Assembly: GCA_050952225.1 (NCBI GenBank)
Contig: JBMNKL010000001.1
Location: 1-64,000, forward strand
From: JBMNKL01 sp050952225
GTDB taxonomy: Bacteria; Bacillota; Clostridia; Acetivibrionales; DTU013
Reading direction: 5' to 3'
Length of the DNA: 64,000 bases
Shown here: positions 7,984-17,518 of the stretch, one piece after another
Layout: every line of letters starts with the position of its first letter
How positions within the stretch are numbered: position 1 is the first letter of the stretch
The notes under the pieces: model-generated
What the model saw: only the letters and a program-made list of their open reading frames with translations
Told to the model about the DNA's origin: nothing
Databases searched by the model: none
Program-made: the position numbers and the translations under genes

Positions 7984-8667
7984 ATGGAGATATTGAGGGC
8001 GGAAAACCTTACAAAAATATACGGTAAGGGTGAAAACGAAGTCAGGGCACTGGACGGGGTTTCATTTTTGGTACAAAAAGGTGAGTTTATCGCTGTAATG
8101 GGACCATCAGGCTCTGGCAAATCGACGCTTTTGCACGTTCTCGGAGGAGTGGACAGACCTACGGGCGGCAAAGTGTACATGGACGGTCAGGACGTGTATG
8201 CTCAAAAGGATGAACAGCTTGCCATTTTCCGCCGCAGGCAGGTAGGGCTGATATACCAGTTTTACAATCTCATACCTGTTTTAAACGTAACTGAAAACAT
8301 CACTCTTCCGGTCCTCATGGACGGCAGGAAGGTAAACAGGGAACGGCTTGATGAGCTGCTTACGATCCTGCGGCTGAAAGACAGGAAAAATCACCTGACA
8401 AACCAGCTATCCGGCGGACAGCAGCAGCGCGTATCGATTGGCAGGGCTCTTATGAACGCTCCCGCAGTCGTACTTGCCGATGAGCCGACAGGAAACCTCG
8501 ATTCAAAAAACAGCCAGGAAATCGTGGAGCTTTTGAAGCTATCCAATAAAAAATACAAGCAAACACTGATTATTATTACCCATGACGAAAACATAGCCTT
8601 GCAGGCCGACCGGATCATCTCTCTTGAAGACGGCAAAATCATCCGCGACGAGGTGATCCGCAAATGA
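7984..8667 (+). CDS. ABC transporter ATP-binding protein (MacB/LolD type)
   Basis: A 227-residue ATPase of the group that works with FtsX-type permeases. Walker A GPSGSGKSTL, Q loop YQFYNLIPVLNV, signature LSGGQQQRVSIGRAL, Walker B VVLADEPTG and H-loop ITHDEN are all intact. The start at 7984 follows AGGAGGGG (7966-7973) by ten bases; an ATG at 7924 lacks a ribosome site. It overlaps the permease by four bases. Likely role: energising export or sensing of a peptide antibiotic together with the kinase. Confidence 0.95.
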   Translation: MEILRAENLTKIYGKGENEVRALDGVSFLVQKGEFIAVMGPSGSGKSTLLHVLGGVDRPTGGKVYMDGQDVYAQKDEQLAIFRRRQVGLIYQFYNLIPVLNVTENITLPVLMDGRKVNRERLDELLTILRLKDRKNHLTNQLSGGQQQRVSIGRALMNAPAVVLADEPTGNLDSKNSQEIVELLKLSNKKYKQTLIIITHDENIALQADRIISLEDGKIIRDEVIRK

Positions 8668-11337
8668 ACGTTTTAAATAAAATAACGCTTAAAACACTGT
8701 CCCGGAACAAGGTAAGGACGCTTGTAACAATCGTGGGCATTATTTTGTCAGCAGCGATGATTACTGCTGTTACCACTTGCGTGTCAAGCCTGCAGGATTT
8801 TATTCTGGATGTGGTAAAAAGGCAGGATGGAGACTGGCATGGAGCCGTTTACAATATAAATAAAGACCAGCTTTCCGCTTTAAGCAGCGATCCGGAGGTC
8901 GAATCATTTACGTCAATTCAAAATATCGGTTACGCGATGCTTGAAGACTGTCAAAACGAGTACAAGCCATACTTGTTCATCGGTGGTTTGGGAATGGATT
9001 TTGCCGGAATGATGCCAGTACATATGACAGACGGGAAAATGCCTGAAAACCCTTCCGAAATAATTCTGCCCAGGCATCTTCAGACTAACGGCGGCATTAA
9101 GTATTCAATTGGTGACACTCTTGAGCTGGAGATCGGGAACAGAAAATATGACGGGAAATTGTTAGACCAGCGCAATGTTTACCTTCCGGGTAAAGACGGC
9201 AATGAGGGAGAAATATTCGAAACATTTGGCCGGAATACATATACCGTAGTAGGCATTTATGAGCGTCCCGGTTTCGAAAGTTATTCGGCGCCCGGGTATA
9301 CCATGCTGACGGTTGATGACAGCACCAGGGAAGATTATGACGCCTATATTAAGCTGAAAGCCCCAAAAAAAATCTATGACTATTTAAATGCCAGGTTCCC
9401 GGAAAACAGCAGCAAAACCAATAGTGATTTGCTTCGTCTGATGGGAGTTTCCGATAACAGCGGCTTCAATTCGGTGTTGTACAGCCTGGCAGGGATTTTA
9501 ATAGCAATAATCATGTTTGGCTCAATTTTGCTGATTTACAACGCATTTGCAATTTCAGTAAGCGAGCGGACGAAACAGTTTGGCCTGCTCTCTTCCATTG
9601 GCGCTACGAAGCGTCAATTAGTCCGATGTGTTTTATTTGAAGGGTTTTTTCTCAGCCTGATTGGAATACCGCTTGGAATACTGGCGGGAATCGCCGGGAT
9701 AGGCATAACTTTCAGGTTGACCCGCGGGTTGTTTACTACGTTTTTACATACCGGCGGCTTAGTGATTGACCTGTCAGTATCGCCCGTATCTATAGCCGTC
9801 GCAATAACAGTCGGTGTTGTAACCGTGCTTGTATCGGCATATATTCCTGCAAGGCGTGCGGTAAGAAAATCTGCAATAGATGCCATCCGCCTGTCGGAGG
9901 ATATAAGGATTAAACCCGGGAAGCTGAAAACTTCAAGATTTACATACAGCCTTTTTGGCCTTGAAGGCATGATTGCAAGGAAAAACTTCAAGCGGAGCAG
10001 GAAAAAATACAGGGCGACAGTTGTTTCGCTGTTTTTGAGCATAGTACTGTTTATTTCAGCATCAAGCTTCTGTGAATATCTGAAAGAAGGCACCCGCTCG
10101 GTATTTAATGAATCAGAATATGATATTATTTACCGGTATAATCACGGCAATACCGAAGGTAATACGCTGAACAGGCTTTTTAGAGAGTTTTCTTCGGTCG
10201 GCGGTGTAACAAAGGCGGGCTACGCTTATACATGGCACAGTACCGTTAAAATTGCAAGCGAACTGGTAAGCAACGATTACAAGAAATTTTATGAAAAAAT
10301 TTATGGAAAAGCGTCTCGGGACACCTGGGATATAAATGCCACCATGTATTTCATCGACGATACGCTTTACAGGGAATACCTGAATGATAATTCGCTGGAT
10401 GAAGCCATCTACATGAAAGCAGATTCGCCGGTTGCAGTTGTCCTGGACTTTGTCAGGCTTTATAGTCCTGATGAAAAGAAGTTCCATACCTTCAATTTGT
10501 TGCGTAAAAGCTCAGCAGACATGTCTTTCGGAAAAATCAAAGATAAGGAGGGCTATCATTACGTGGAAAGAGAGGTTGACAAAAACGGGGTCGAATATAA
10601 TGTTTTCGAAAATGAGGGCAAAGAGCGGATAAAGGTTCCGCTTACTGAATCAATCGAATACATTACTCTTCATGCAGGTACGGTTACCCTGGAAAAGCCG
10701 TTTTGCGTGGACTACAATTCAAACGGGCTTACCCTCCTTTATCCTTCCAGCCGCATTGGTGAAGTACTGGGGGCAAGCGGCGATACGCTAAAACCGGTGT
10801 TTTATTTCCAGGCTCCCGACCATAAAACCGTCTACGATAAGATTTACGGTATCCTGGAGGAAAAAAACCTGCCGGCAGTCGGATTGACTAGATTACGCCA
10901 GTTTAGCAGAATCCAACCGGGCTGTGGTTACGATAATCAGTATTTTTTCATATGGTTTCATAATACTGATATCCCTGATTGCAGCCGCCAACATATTCAA
11001 CACCATATCAACAAATATAGGCCTCAGGCGTCGCGAGTTCGCCATGTTGAAGTCAATAGGCCTCACTCAAAAAGGATTAACCAAAATGATGAATTACGAA
11101 TGCCTGCTTTACGGAATCAAAGGCCTGATATACGGGATAACAGTATCTTTTGGCGTAACTTACCTGATATACCGCGGTTTAATCCAAGGCGTTGAAATCA
11201 ATTTCTTCATTCCCTGGCACAGCGTGGCGATAGCCGTCGGGAGCGTATTTGCCGTGGTTTTCGCGACAATGCTCTACTCAATGGACAGGATCAAAAAAGA
11301 TAACCCCATTGATGCTTTGAAAAATGAAAACGCGTGA
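8664..11337 (+). pseudogene. FtsX-family ABC permease, single frameshift near the C terminus
   Basis: A permease of about 890 residues with one N-terminal membrane segment, a long extracytoplasmic domain, an FtsX triple-helix block around residues 275-405 ending in a cytoplasmic AIDAIR motif, a second large domain, and a terminal FtsX block. The first frame continues to 11195 but loses family sequence after about 10889. From there another frame reads DYASLAESNRAVVTIISIFS and on through the last membrane block to KKDNPIDALKNENA, stop 11337. One extra base near 10889 (CTAGAT) explains it. Coupled by a 4-bp overlap to the ATPase gene. Function is lost if the shift is real. Confidence 0.88.
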
Positions 11338-11393
11338 AGGACGCCTGCTTAAGTACCGCGTTATCTTATTCCCACTTAAGCACCGGCGTCCTT
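11337..11393. other. Long inverted repeat spanning the gcvPB stop, possible convergent terminator
   Basis: Arms 11337-11354 and 11373-11393 pair over AAGGACGCC and GCTTAAGT with one interrupted position. The structure lies between the converging ftsX and gcvPB genes and one arm is inside the last gcvPB codons. There is no clear T tract, so termination on either strand is only a suggestion. Confidence 0.45.
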
Positions 11394-12907
11394 GCCGCCT
11401 TAACTTCATCAAGCCTTGATACAACCGCAGTGTGCGGCGCATTCCTGACAACATCCGGTTCCTGTTCCGCTTCCGCCGCAATGGCCGCCAGTATAGCTGC
11501 GAACCTGTCAAGTGTCTCCTTGCTCTCGGTTTCGGTAGGTTCAATCATCATCGCCTCGGGTACGATCAGCGGGAAGTATACGGTAGGCGGATGATAACCA
11601 AAATCAATCAGCCTTTTCGCAATGTCGAGTGTCCGCACTCCCTTTGCAGCCTGCCTTTTGCCCGATACTACGAATTCGTGCATGCATGTGCGCTCATACG
11701 GCAGGTCATATTTATCCCTGACAAGGTTCATAAGGTAATTGGCATTAAGAACGGCGTTTTCAGCAACCTGCCTGAGCCCGTCCGGTCCCATCGTCCTGAT
11801 GTACGCATAGGCTTTCAGGATAACGCCGAAGTTGCCGTAAAACGATCTTACACGGCCTATCGACCTGGGGTGGCTGTAATTAAGCCTGTAAAACCCGTTA
11901 TCATTCTCCACCGACGGTACGGGGAGAAAAGGCACAAGCTCCTTTTTAACGCCGACGGGACCTGACCCCGGCCCGCCGCCGCCATGAGGCGTGCCGAATG
12001 TTTTGTGGAGGTTCAGGTGAACCACGTCAAAACCCATGTCGCCCGGCCTGCATATGCCTAAAATCGCATTGGCGTTCGCGCCGTCGTAGTACAGCAGCCC
12101 GCCCGCATTATGAATAATCGAAGCTATTTCTTTTATATTTTCTTCAAATAAGCCGAGCGTATTGGGGTTTGTAAGCATCAGCCCGGCCGTATCGTCTCCG
12201 ACGGCAAGCTTCAGCGCTTCAATGTCGACTCCGCCTCTTTCATCCGACTTTACCTCGATTGTCTCAAATCCAGCCAGCACAGCGGATGCAGGGTTTGTTC
12301 CATGTGCTGAATCCGGGATGATGATTTTTGTACGTCCGTTATCTCCCCGGCTTTTGTGATATGCTGCAATAATCATAAGCCCCGTAAGCTCGCCATGGGC
12401 CCCGGCCGCAGGCTGCAGCGAAAACCTGTCCATGCCCGTGATTTCCGAGAGCATCCTGTCCATTTCGTACAAGACTCTCAGGCAGCCCTGTACCGTTTCT
12501 CCCTGCTGGTACGGGTGCACCCCGGTAAAACCGTCCAGGTTTGCGATATCCTCGTTTATTTTCGGGTTGTATTTCATGGTGCAGGAACCCAGCGGGTAAA
12601 ACCCGGAATCCACACCGTGGTTGCGCCGGGAAAGCATGGTATAATGCCTGGCGACATCGACCTCGCTCACTTCGGGAAGCTCTGCGTCCGTCTTCCGGAC
12701 AAACTCTGCGGGAATCATACCTCCTTTGGAAGCCTCAGCCGCCGTTTCCGGGATATCGCACGCAGGCAGGCTGTATGCCTTTCTTCCCGGCCTGCTTATC
12801 TCAAATATCAATTTCGCATCCGTATCAGTATTTATTCGCGCGACCGCGCATGTTCCCACATCTGTTCCCCCGCCGTCAACCTTCGTGTTTGTCCTGTCAT
12901 TCGTCAT
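11366..12907 (-). CDS. gcvPB: Glycine dehydrogenase (decarboxylating) subunit 2
   Basis: The C-terminal half of P-protein in its split form, about 513 residues, a PLP enzyme that decarboxylates glycine and passes the aminomethyl group to the lipoyl arm of GcvH. The PLP-binding lysine is in LNLHKTFGTPHGGGGPGSG; DSAHGTNPAS, TNPNTLGLFE and YDGANANAI are also family hallmarks. The start is ambiguous: ATG 12907 (used) or GTG 12916, both overlapping the end of gcvPA. It is the last gene of the gcv operon. Confidence 0.95.
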   Translation of the reverse strand: MTNDRTNTKVDGGGTDVGTCAVARINTDTDAKLIFEISRPGRKAYSLPACDIPETAAEASKGGMIPAEFVRKTDAELPEVSEVDVARHYTMLSRRNHGVDSGFYPLGSCTMKYNPKINEDIANLDGFTGVHPYQQGETVQGCLRVLYEMDRMLSEITGMDRFSLQPAAGAHGELTGLMIIAAYHKSRGDNGRTKIIIPDSAHGTNPASAVLAGFETIEVKSDERGGVDIEALKLAVGDDTAGLMLTNPNTLGLFEENIKEIASIIHNAGGLLYYDGANANAILGICRPGDMGFDVVHLNLHKTFGTPHGGGGPGSGPVGVKKELVPFLPVPSVENDNGFYRLNYSHPRSIGRVRSFYGNFGVILKAYAYIRTMGPDGLRQVAENAVLNANYLMNLVRDKYDLPYERTCMHEFVVSGKRQAAKGVRTLDIAKRLIDFGYHPPTVYFPLIVPEAMMIEPTETESKETLDRFAAILAAIAAEAEQEPDVVRNAPHTAVVSRLDEVKAARTPVLKWE

Positions 12908-14252
12908 ATCCTTCACCCCCGGCCGCTATTTTCACAAGCAAGTCTATCTCCTGCCTTGTCCTCTTCTCGGTCACGGCTACAAGCCAGCAGCCGGACATAT
13001 GCGGGTAATACTTCTCAAGCTCCAGCCCTCCGATGATTCCGTGGCGCAGCAGCCGTTCATTTATATCCCTGACGCTCTCGTTCTTCGACCTTACCGTAAA
13101 TTCCTTGAAAAACGGTGAATTATCCACTTCTTCGAATTTTCCTGTCGCAATAAGTTGTTCATAGGCATAACGGGATTTCTTAAGGCACAGGCCGGCAACC
13201 TCCTTAAGCCCCTCCTTGCCCATTACGGACAGATAAGCTGCGGCAGCCAGCGCATTGAGCGCCTGGTTGGAACAGATGTTGGACACTGCTTTTTCTCTTC
13301 TTATATGCTGTTCCCTGGCCTGCAGCGTCAGGACGAAGCCGCGCCTTCCGTCCCGGTCGGTTGTCTGCCCGACGATCCTGCCGGGCATTTTCCTGAGCAG
13401 CTCTTTTTTCGCCGCCAGGAAACCGAAATGCGGTCCCCCGAAATTTAAAGGATTGCCAAGCGGCTGCCCGTCGCCCACCGCAATATCTGCTCCCAGGCTG
13501 CCCGGCGGTTCCAATATGGCAAGCGATACGGGATCCACGCAGGCTATTGAAAGCGCCCCGTTTTTTGCGGCAAGTTCAACTGCGTATCCGACATCCTCTA
13601 TCGCTCCGAAAAAATTCGGGCTCTGTATAATAACCGCGGCCTTCCCGCTTATGCCGTCCATCAGTTTATTTTTATCGGTCCTTAAACCGTCAAGTCCCAC
13701 TTCAGTTATATCAATACCGTTGAATTTCGCGTAAGTTTTCAATACTTCCCTGTATTCCGGGTGCAACCCAGCTGATACCGCTATTCCGCTTCTGCCCGTC
13801 GCACGCACCGCCATCATGGCGGCCTCTGCCACGGCGGTAGCCCCGTCATACATCGATGCGTTGGACACGTCCATCCCTGTCAGCCGGCAGATCATCGTCT
13901 GGTATTCGAAAATCGCCTGAAGCATTCCCTGGCTGATTTCCGGCTGGTATGGCGTATAGGACGTATAGAATTCGCTTTTCGATACCACGTGCCTCACAAT
14001 TGAAGGAACGAAATGGTCATATACCCCCGCGCCAAGAAAACATATGCTGCTGCCGGAATGCGTATTCATACCGGCAAGGTGCCTCATATGTGCGTCCAGT
14101 TCCTGCTCCGGCATGCTTTCGGGCAGGTCCATAGGCTTTTTTAGCTTCAAATCTCCGGGAATATCATTAAACAGCTCGTCAACGCAGGAAATGCCTATAG
14201 CCGCCATCATCCGGGCCCTGTCTTCCTCAGTGTTCGGGATGTACCTGGGCAT
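12897..14252 (-). CDS. gcvPA: Glycine dehydrogenase (decarboxylating) subunit 1
   Basis: The N-terminal half of P-protein, about 451 residues, partner of GcvPB in an alpha2-beta2 enzyme. It opens MPRYIPNTEEDRARMMAAIG and holds the conserved HNGSxxFLGAG-like stretch as GSSICFLGAGVYDHFVPSIV, YTPYQPEISQG and GGPHFGFLA. The start at 14252 has GGAGGAGG seven bases upstream. The start lies three bases before the gcvH stop, so the genes are contiguous. Confidence 0.95.
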   Translation of the reverse strand: MPRYIPNTEEDRARMMAAIGISCVDELFNDIPGDLKLKKPMDLPESMPEQELDAHMRHLAGMNTHSGSSICFLGAGVYDHFVPSIVRHVVSKSEFYTSYTPYQPEISQGMLQAIFEYQTMICRLTGMDVSNASMYDGATAVAEAAMMAVRATGRSGIAVSAGLHPEYREVLKTYAKFNGIDITEVGLDGLRTDKNKLMDGISGKAAVIIQSPNFFGAIEDVGYAVELAAKNGALSIACVDPVSLAILEPPGSLGADIAVGDGQPLGNPLNFGGPHFGFLAAKKELLRKMPGRIVGQTTDRDGRRGFVLTLQAREQHIRREKAVSNICSNQALNALAAAAYLSVMGKEGLKEVAGLCLKKSRYAYEQLIATGKFEEVDNSPFFKEFTVRSKNESVRDINERLLRHGIIGGLELEKYYPHMSGCWLVAVTEKRTRQEIDLLVKIAAGGEGYDE

Positions 14253-14254
14253 AA

Positions 14255-14638
14255 TCAGGCCTCCTCCAGGCAAAACTCGCCATATTCCTGCTCATCCATC
14301 AAGGTATCCATCTCCGATATATCCTCCGGTTCAATAGCCGCAATCCAATTCTCATAGGGTTCCTCATTCAGAAGTTCCGGAGAATCGGCCAGCTTTTCGT
14401 TCACTTCGACAACAACACCCGTAACGGGTGAATAAATGTCTGAAGCTGTTTTAACGGACTCCACAACGCCGAGTGGATCTCCTGCTTTAACTTTTTTGCC
14501 CTTTTCGGGCAGTTCGACAAAAACAATGTCTCCCAGGGCAAGCTGCGCATAATTCGATATGCCCATATATACCAGGCTGCCGTCCAGTCTCGCCCATTCA
14601 TGTTCTTTCGTGTACTTTGTCCCCTCATATGTTTTCAT
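14255..14638 (-). CDS. gcvH: Glycine cleavage system H protein
   Basis: A 127-residue lipoyl carrier protein that shuttles the aminomethyl group between P and T proteins. The lipoylation site is Lys63 in GVVESVKTASDIYSPVTG. Ribosome site AAAGGAGAGG precedes the ATG. It sits between gcvT and gcvPA, with the lipoate ligase gene upstream that probably supplies its cofactor. Confidence 0.96.
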   Translation of the reverse strand: MKTYEGTKYTKEHEWARLDGSLVYMGISNYAQLALGDIVFVELPEKGKKVKAGDPLGVVESVKTASDIYSPVTGVVVEVNEKLADSPELLNEEPYENWIAAIEPEDISEMDTLMDEQEYGEFCLEEA

Positions 14639-14684
14639 AAAAGCCTCTCCTTTATATTCGATCTTTTTATTTCAAATTCAAATA

Positions 14685-15791
14685 TCATACCCGCGCCGCC
14701 GGCTTGCGCTTATAAAAAGGCAGCTCCACTTCCCTTGCGGCATACATTCTGCCCCGGACCTGCACTTCAGCGTTATTATCCCCGCACGTTGCAGTGTCCA
14801 GAAGCGCGAGGCACATATTCTTCTTTAATGTTGGGAAAAAGCCGCCGCTCGTAACATAGCCCGCTTCCACGCCGCCGCGGAATACTTTATACCCGTTCCT
14901 GGGCACCGCCCTGTCGATCATCTCAAGCCCGGCAAGTTTACGCCCCGGCCCGTTCATCACCTGGGCCAGCAATGGCTCCCTGCCGATAAAATCGCCCTTG
15001 TCCGCCTTTACAAACCTTTGCAGCCCGGCCATAACGGGTGATATACTCTCCGAAAGCTCATGCCCGTACAGCGGCAGCGCCGCTTCCATACGAAGAGTAT
15101 CCCTTGCCCCCAGGCCCGCCGGCTCCATGCCGTACGGCTTGCCCGCTTCCATGAGCATATCCCACAGTTTTTGGGCATCCTGCGCCCTGCAATAAAGCTC
15201 AAATCCGTCTTCACCCGTATAACCCGTGCGCGACATCATTACGGTGACATCCCCGGCCTGTACATCATTGACATAGCTAAAGAAGGATAATTTATCAATA
15301 TCAAGAGCGACCAGCCGTTTTAATATATCGGCCGATTTTGGCCCCTGGATGGCAAGCTGGGCAAATTCCTCCGTCCGGTCAGTTATATCCACGCGCCCTT
15401 TTTTATTATCAATGAGCCATTGGAAATCCTTTGCCGTATTTGACGCGTTTACTACGAGCAGATACCTGTTGTCCGCCTGCTTATAGACAATCAGGTCATC
15501 CACGGTCCCGCCGTCAGGATAACACATGGGGGAATATACGGCTTTTCCGGGTTTTGCAGCAATATTGTTGGTCAAAATCCACTGGAGAAACCCGGCGGAA
15601 TCCTCTCCGGATACTTCAATCTCTCCCATGTGCGATACATCAAAGAGGCCTGCCCTTGTACGGACGCACTCGTGTTCTTGCAAAATCCCGCCATATTGCA
15701 CGGGCAGCAGCCACCCGTGGAAATTGACGATTTTTCCCCCTGCCTCCCTGTGGTATTCATAAAGGGGCGTTTTTCGGCCCTGGTCCTCCAT
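14685..15791 (-). CDS. gcvT: Aminomethyltransferase (glycine cleavage T protein)
   Basis: A 368-residue tetrahydrofolate-dependent aminomethyltransferase, releasing ammonia and making 5,10-methylene-THF. Family motifs: GLFDVSHMGEIEVSG, CYPDGGTVDDLIVYK (with the catalytic Asp), SRTGYTGEDGFELYC and a C-terminal RGRMYAAREVELPFYKRKP. Length is normal and the start follows AGGAGAG. No lpd (L protein) gene is in the window; it must be elsewhere. Confidence 0.96.
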   Translation of the reverse strand: MEDQGRKTPLYEYHREAGGKIVNFHGWLLPVQYGGILQEHECVRTRAGLFDVSHMGEIEVSGEDSAGFLQWILTNNIAAKPGKAVYSPMCYPDGGTVDDLIVYKQADNRYLLVVNASNTAKDFQWLIDNKKGRVDITDRTEEFAQLAIQGPKSADILKRLVALDIDKLSFFSYVNDVQAGDVTVMMSRTGYTGEDGFELYCRAQDAQKLWDMLMEAGKPYGMEPAGLGARDTLRMEAALPLYGHELSESISPVMAGLQRFVKADKGDFIGREPLLAQVMNGPGRKLAGLEMIDRAVPRNGYKVFRGGVEAGYVTSGGFFPTLKKNMCLALLDTATCGDNNAEVQVRGRMYAAREVELPFYKRKPAARV

Positions 15792-15811
15792 TTAAGATCT
15801 CTCCTGCATAA

Positions 15812-16831
15812 TCAAAATCCTTTGCTCGTAAGCCATCCTGCCAAATCTTCAATCATCTGCCTGCGGCCGCCGTTTTCCATAAAGCACTCTCCTGCCGCTT
15901 CCCTTAGCCTTTCGGAGAGCTGCCGGGAATTAAAAGGGCACCCGGTAAACAGGTCCGGAAGCCGTGTAATAAACTCCGTGTCCATGGCATCGGAATATGC
16001 TTTTGCTTCCCTGACCACGCCTTTTTCCAGTTTGAATCCCAACTGGACGCCGCCCCATGAAAACCTTGTTTCAATGTCTACATCAAAACTCGGCGTTTCT
16101 CCATACCGCCACGCCCATGAAGAATACTTGCAGTATAGCTCCTCCAGGGCAGCCCTGGCTTCCTTGCCTTCCCGGATGTCGTCCTCCACGTCCGCGTCGC
16201 TTCCATAGGCCTCCCTGAACGATGCGATCATGGCATCCGTCATGTCCGCGACAGAAAAACCGGGTTTTAGATCGGACAGATTTACAACCCTTGACTGTAC
16301 TGACTTTATGCCTTTTGAACGCATTTTCTCCTTGGACACCTGCAGGTACCTGGAAAGCTTCTCCATATCGGTAGAAATTAAAAGCGTGCCGTGGTGGAAA
16401 GCACCGTTGCTCCTGAAGCAAAACGCATTTCCCGAGAATTTGCGCCCATCGGCTGCAATATCGTTTCTTCCTGTTTTTTCGGCAAATATCCCAAGCCTGC
16501 GTACGGCGTCAAGGATGACGCCCGTTTGCTTGTCCTGGTCGTATGCGCCTTCTCCCGCCACAAAAGTGAAATTAAGATTTCCAAGGTCATGGTATACGGC
16601 GCCGCCTCCGGATATTCTCCTGGCAAGCTTCCCGCCCTCTTTCTCCAGCAATTCCGTCTTGCACTCCCGCCATGGGTTCTGATTTTTCCCTATTACGACA
16701 GTATTTTCATTTTGCCACAAGTAGAGGATGCATTGCCCGGGCTCCACCCTTTCCAGCAGGTATTCCTCTATCGCGAGATTCCACCAGGGATCAACAGATT
16801 CGGTACGGATAATACGTGTTGTGCGTTTCAT
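15812..16831 (-). CDS. lplA: Lipoate-protein ligase
   Basis: A 339-residue LplA-type ligase: a catalytic domain with the lipoate-binding loop RRISGGGAVYHDLGNLNFTF and the adenylate-binding lysine in GRKFSGNAF, then a C-terminal accessory domain (about 250-339). It attaches lipoate to acceptor lysines in an ATP-dependent reaction. As first gene of the gcv operon it most likely serves GcvH. No octanoyltransferase or lipoyl synthase is seen nearby, consistent with scavenging of lipoate. Confidence 0.92.
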   Translation of the reverse strand: MKRTTRIIRTESVDPWWNLAIEEYLLERVEPGQCILYLWQNENTVVIGKNQNPWRECKTELLEKEGGKLARRISGGGAVYHDLGNLNFTFVAGEGAYDQDKQTGVILDAVRRLGIFAEKTGRNDIAADGRKFSGNAFCFRSNGAFHHGTLLISTDMEKLSRYLQVSKEKMRSKGIKSVQSRVVNLSDLKPGFSVADMTDAMIASFREAYGSDADVEDDIREGKEARAALEELYCKYSSWAWRYGETPSFDVDIETRFSWGGVQLGFKLEKGVVREAKAYSDAMDTEFITRLPDLFTGCPFNSRQLSERLREAAGECFMENGGRRQMIEDLAGWLTSKGF

Positions 16832-17156
16832 TAAGAAGCCTCCAACTCCGACTTTATGTCTGTCTTATGCTTTATGTCTTTTTATCGTTCTTTATGTCCG
16901 ATTATCATGAATATTCGCATTTAATTTGATTTTATTATTATACTTAACCTTTCCTGTAATTTCAATCCGCAAAAAAGCAATTTGTACATTACAGCCTGTC
17001 CATGAAGGAACCTGATTTCAAATTGCAGGCCGCCCTGCCAGTCCGATCCATCCGTGCCTGTCTGTCCATCTTTGGTTGCTTTTTATCGGATATATGTAAC
17101 GTAACATTGATCCTGAGAATATTATGTAAAAGAAAAACTATTAAGGGGTGTAATCC
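16832..17156. promoter_or_regulatory. Divergent upstream region of the gcv operon, three spaced 9-bp repeats
   Basis: The sequence CTTTATGTC occurs at 16852-16860, 16870-16878 and 16890-16898 (GACATAAAG in the sense of the gcv operon), start-to-start spacing 18 and 20 bp. They lie 20-65 bases upstream of lplA, in its leader or promoter. No glycine riboswitch aptamer was recognised. The plus side carries the promoter for the 17157 gene. Confidence 0.4.
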
Positions 17157-17399
17157 ATGAAATATCAGGAATCATTCATCGGATCAAAGGCAGAATTTGG
17201 CGATTACATTAAAAAGGCCATACCTGACCTGTTTGCAGGAAAACTCGTAGTTGAAGGCAAACAGGTAACTTTGCCGTCCGACACGGAATTTGACTACAAG
17301 GTAAAGTATGACGAGGACGAAAGCGGCGGCTCCGTCACGTTTAAGGTCTCCTGGGAAAACGCCGAGGCCGATATTGAACTTGATCTTCAGGAAGATTAA
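17157..17399 (+). CDS. Small amphi-Trp-domain-like protein
   Basis: An 80-residue acidic protein resembling the amphi-Trp domain family: an N-terminal helix MKYQESFIGSKAEFGDYIKK, a short strand pair with LVVEGKQVTLPSDTEFDYKV, and an acidic strand ending VSWENAEADIELDLQED. It has no signal peptide or membrane segment. The ribosome site AAGGGGTG is well placed. The function of the family is not known. It is monocistronic, with a hairpin just downstream. Confidence 0.7.
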   Translation: MKYQESFIGSKAEFGDYIKKAIPDLFAGKLVVEGKQVTLPSDTEFDYKVKYDEDESGGSVTFKVSWENAEADIELDLQED

Positions 17400-17410
17400 C
17401 AATCGCCTGT

Positions 17411-17435
17411 TCCAGGGGGATCATATCCCCCTGGA
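17411..17435 (+). terminator. 11-bp GC-rich hairpin after the amphi-Trp gene
   Basis: TCCAGGGGGAT (17411-17421) pairs perfectly with ATCCCCCTGGA (17425-17435) around a 3-nt loop. It starts 12 bases after the stop codon. The downstream sequence is T-rich but not a clean T run. Confidence 0.6.
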
Positions 17436-17518
17436 GATTCATTTCGGCTTTGTTTATTAGCTGAAAGCCAACGCGGCAATTTGCCAAACCGCATAAAAAA
17501 CCGAAAGAGGTGGCAGGT

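Noticed and set aside
16832..17156. Glycine riboswitch upstream of the gcv operon
   Set aside because: No tandem aptamer core or linker could be made out on the minus strand, only the three 9-bp repeats.
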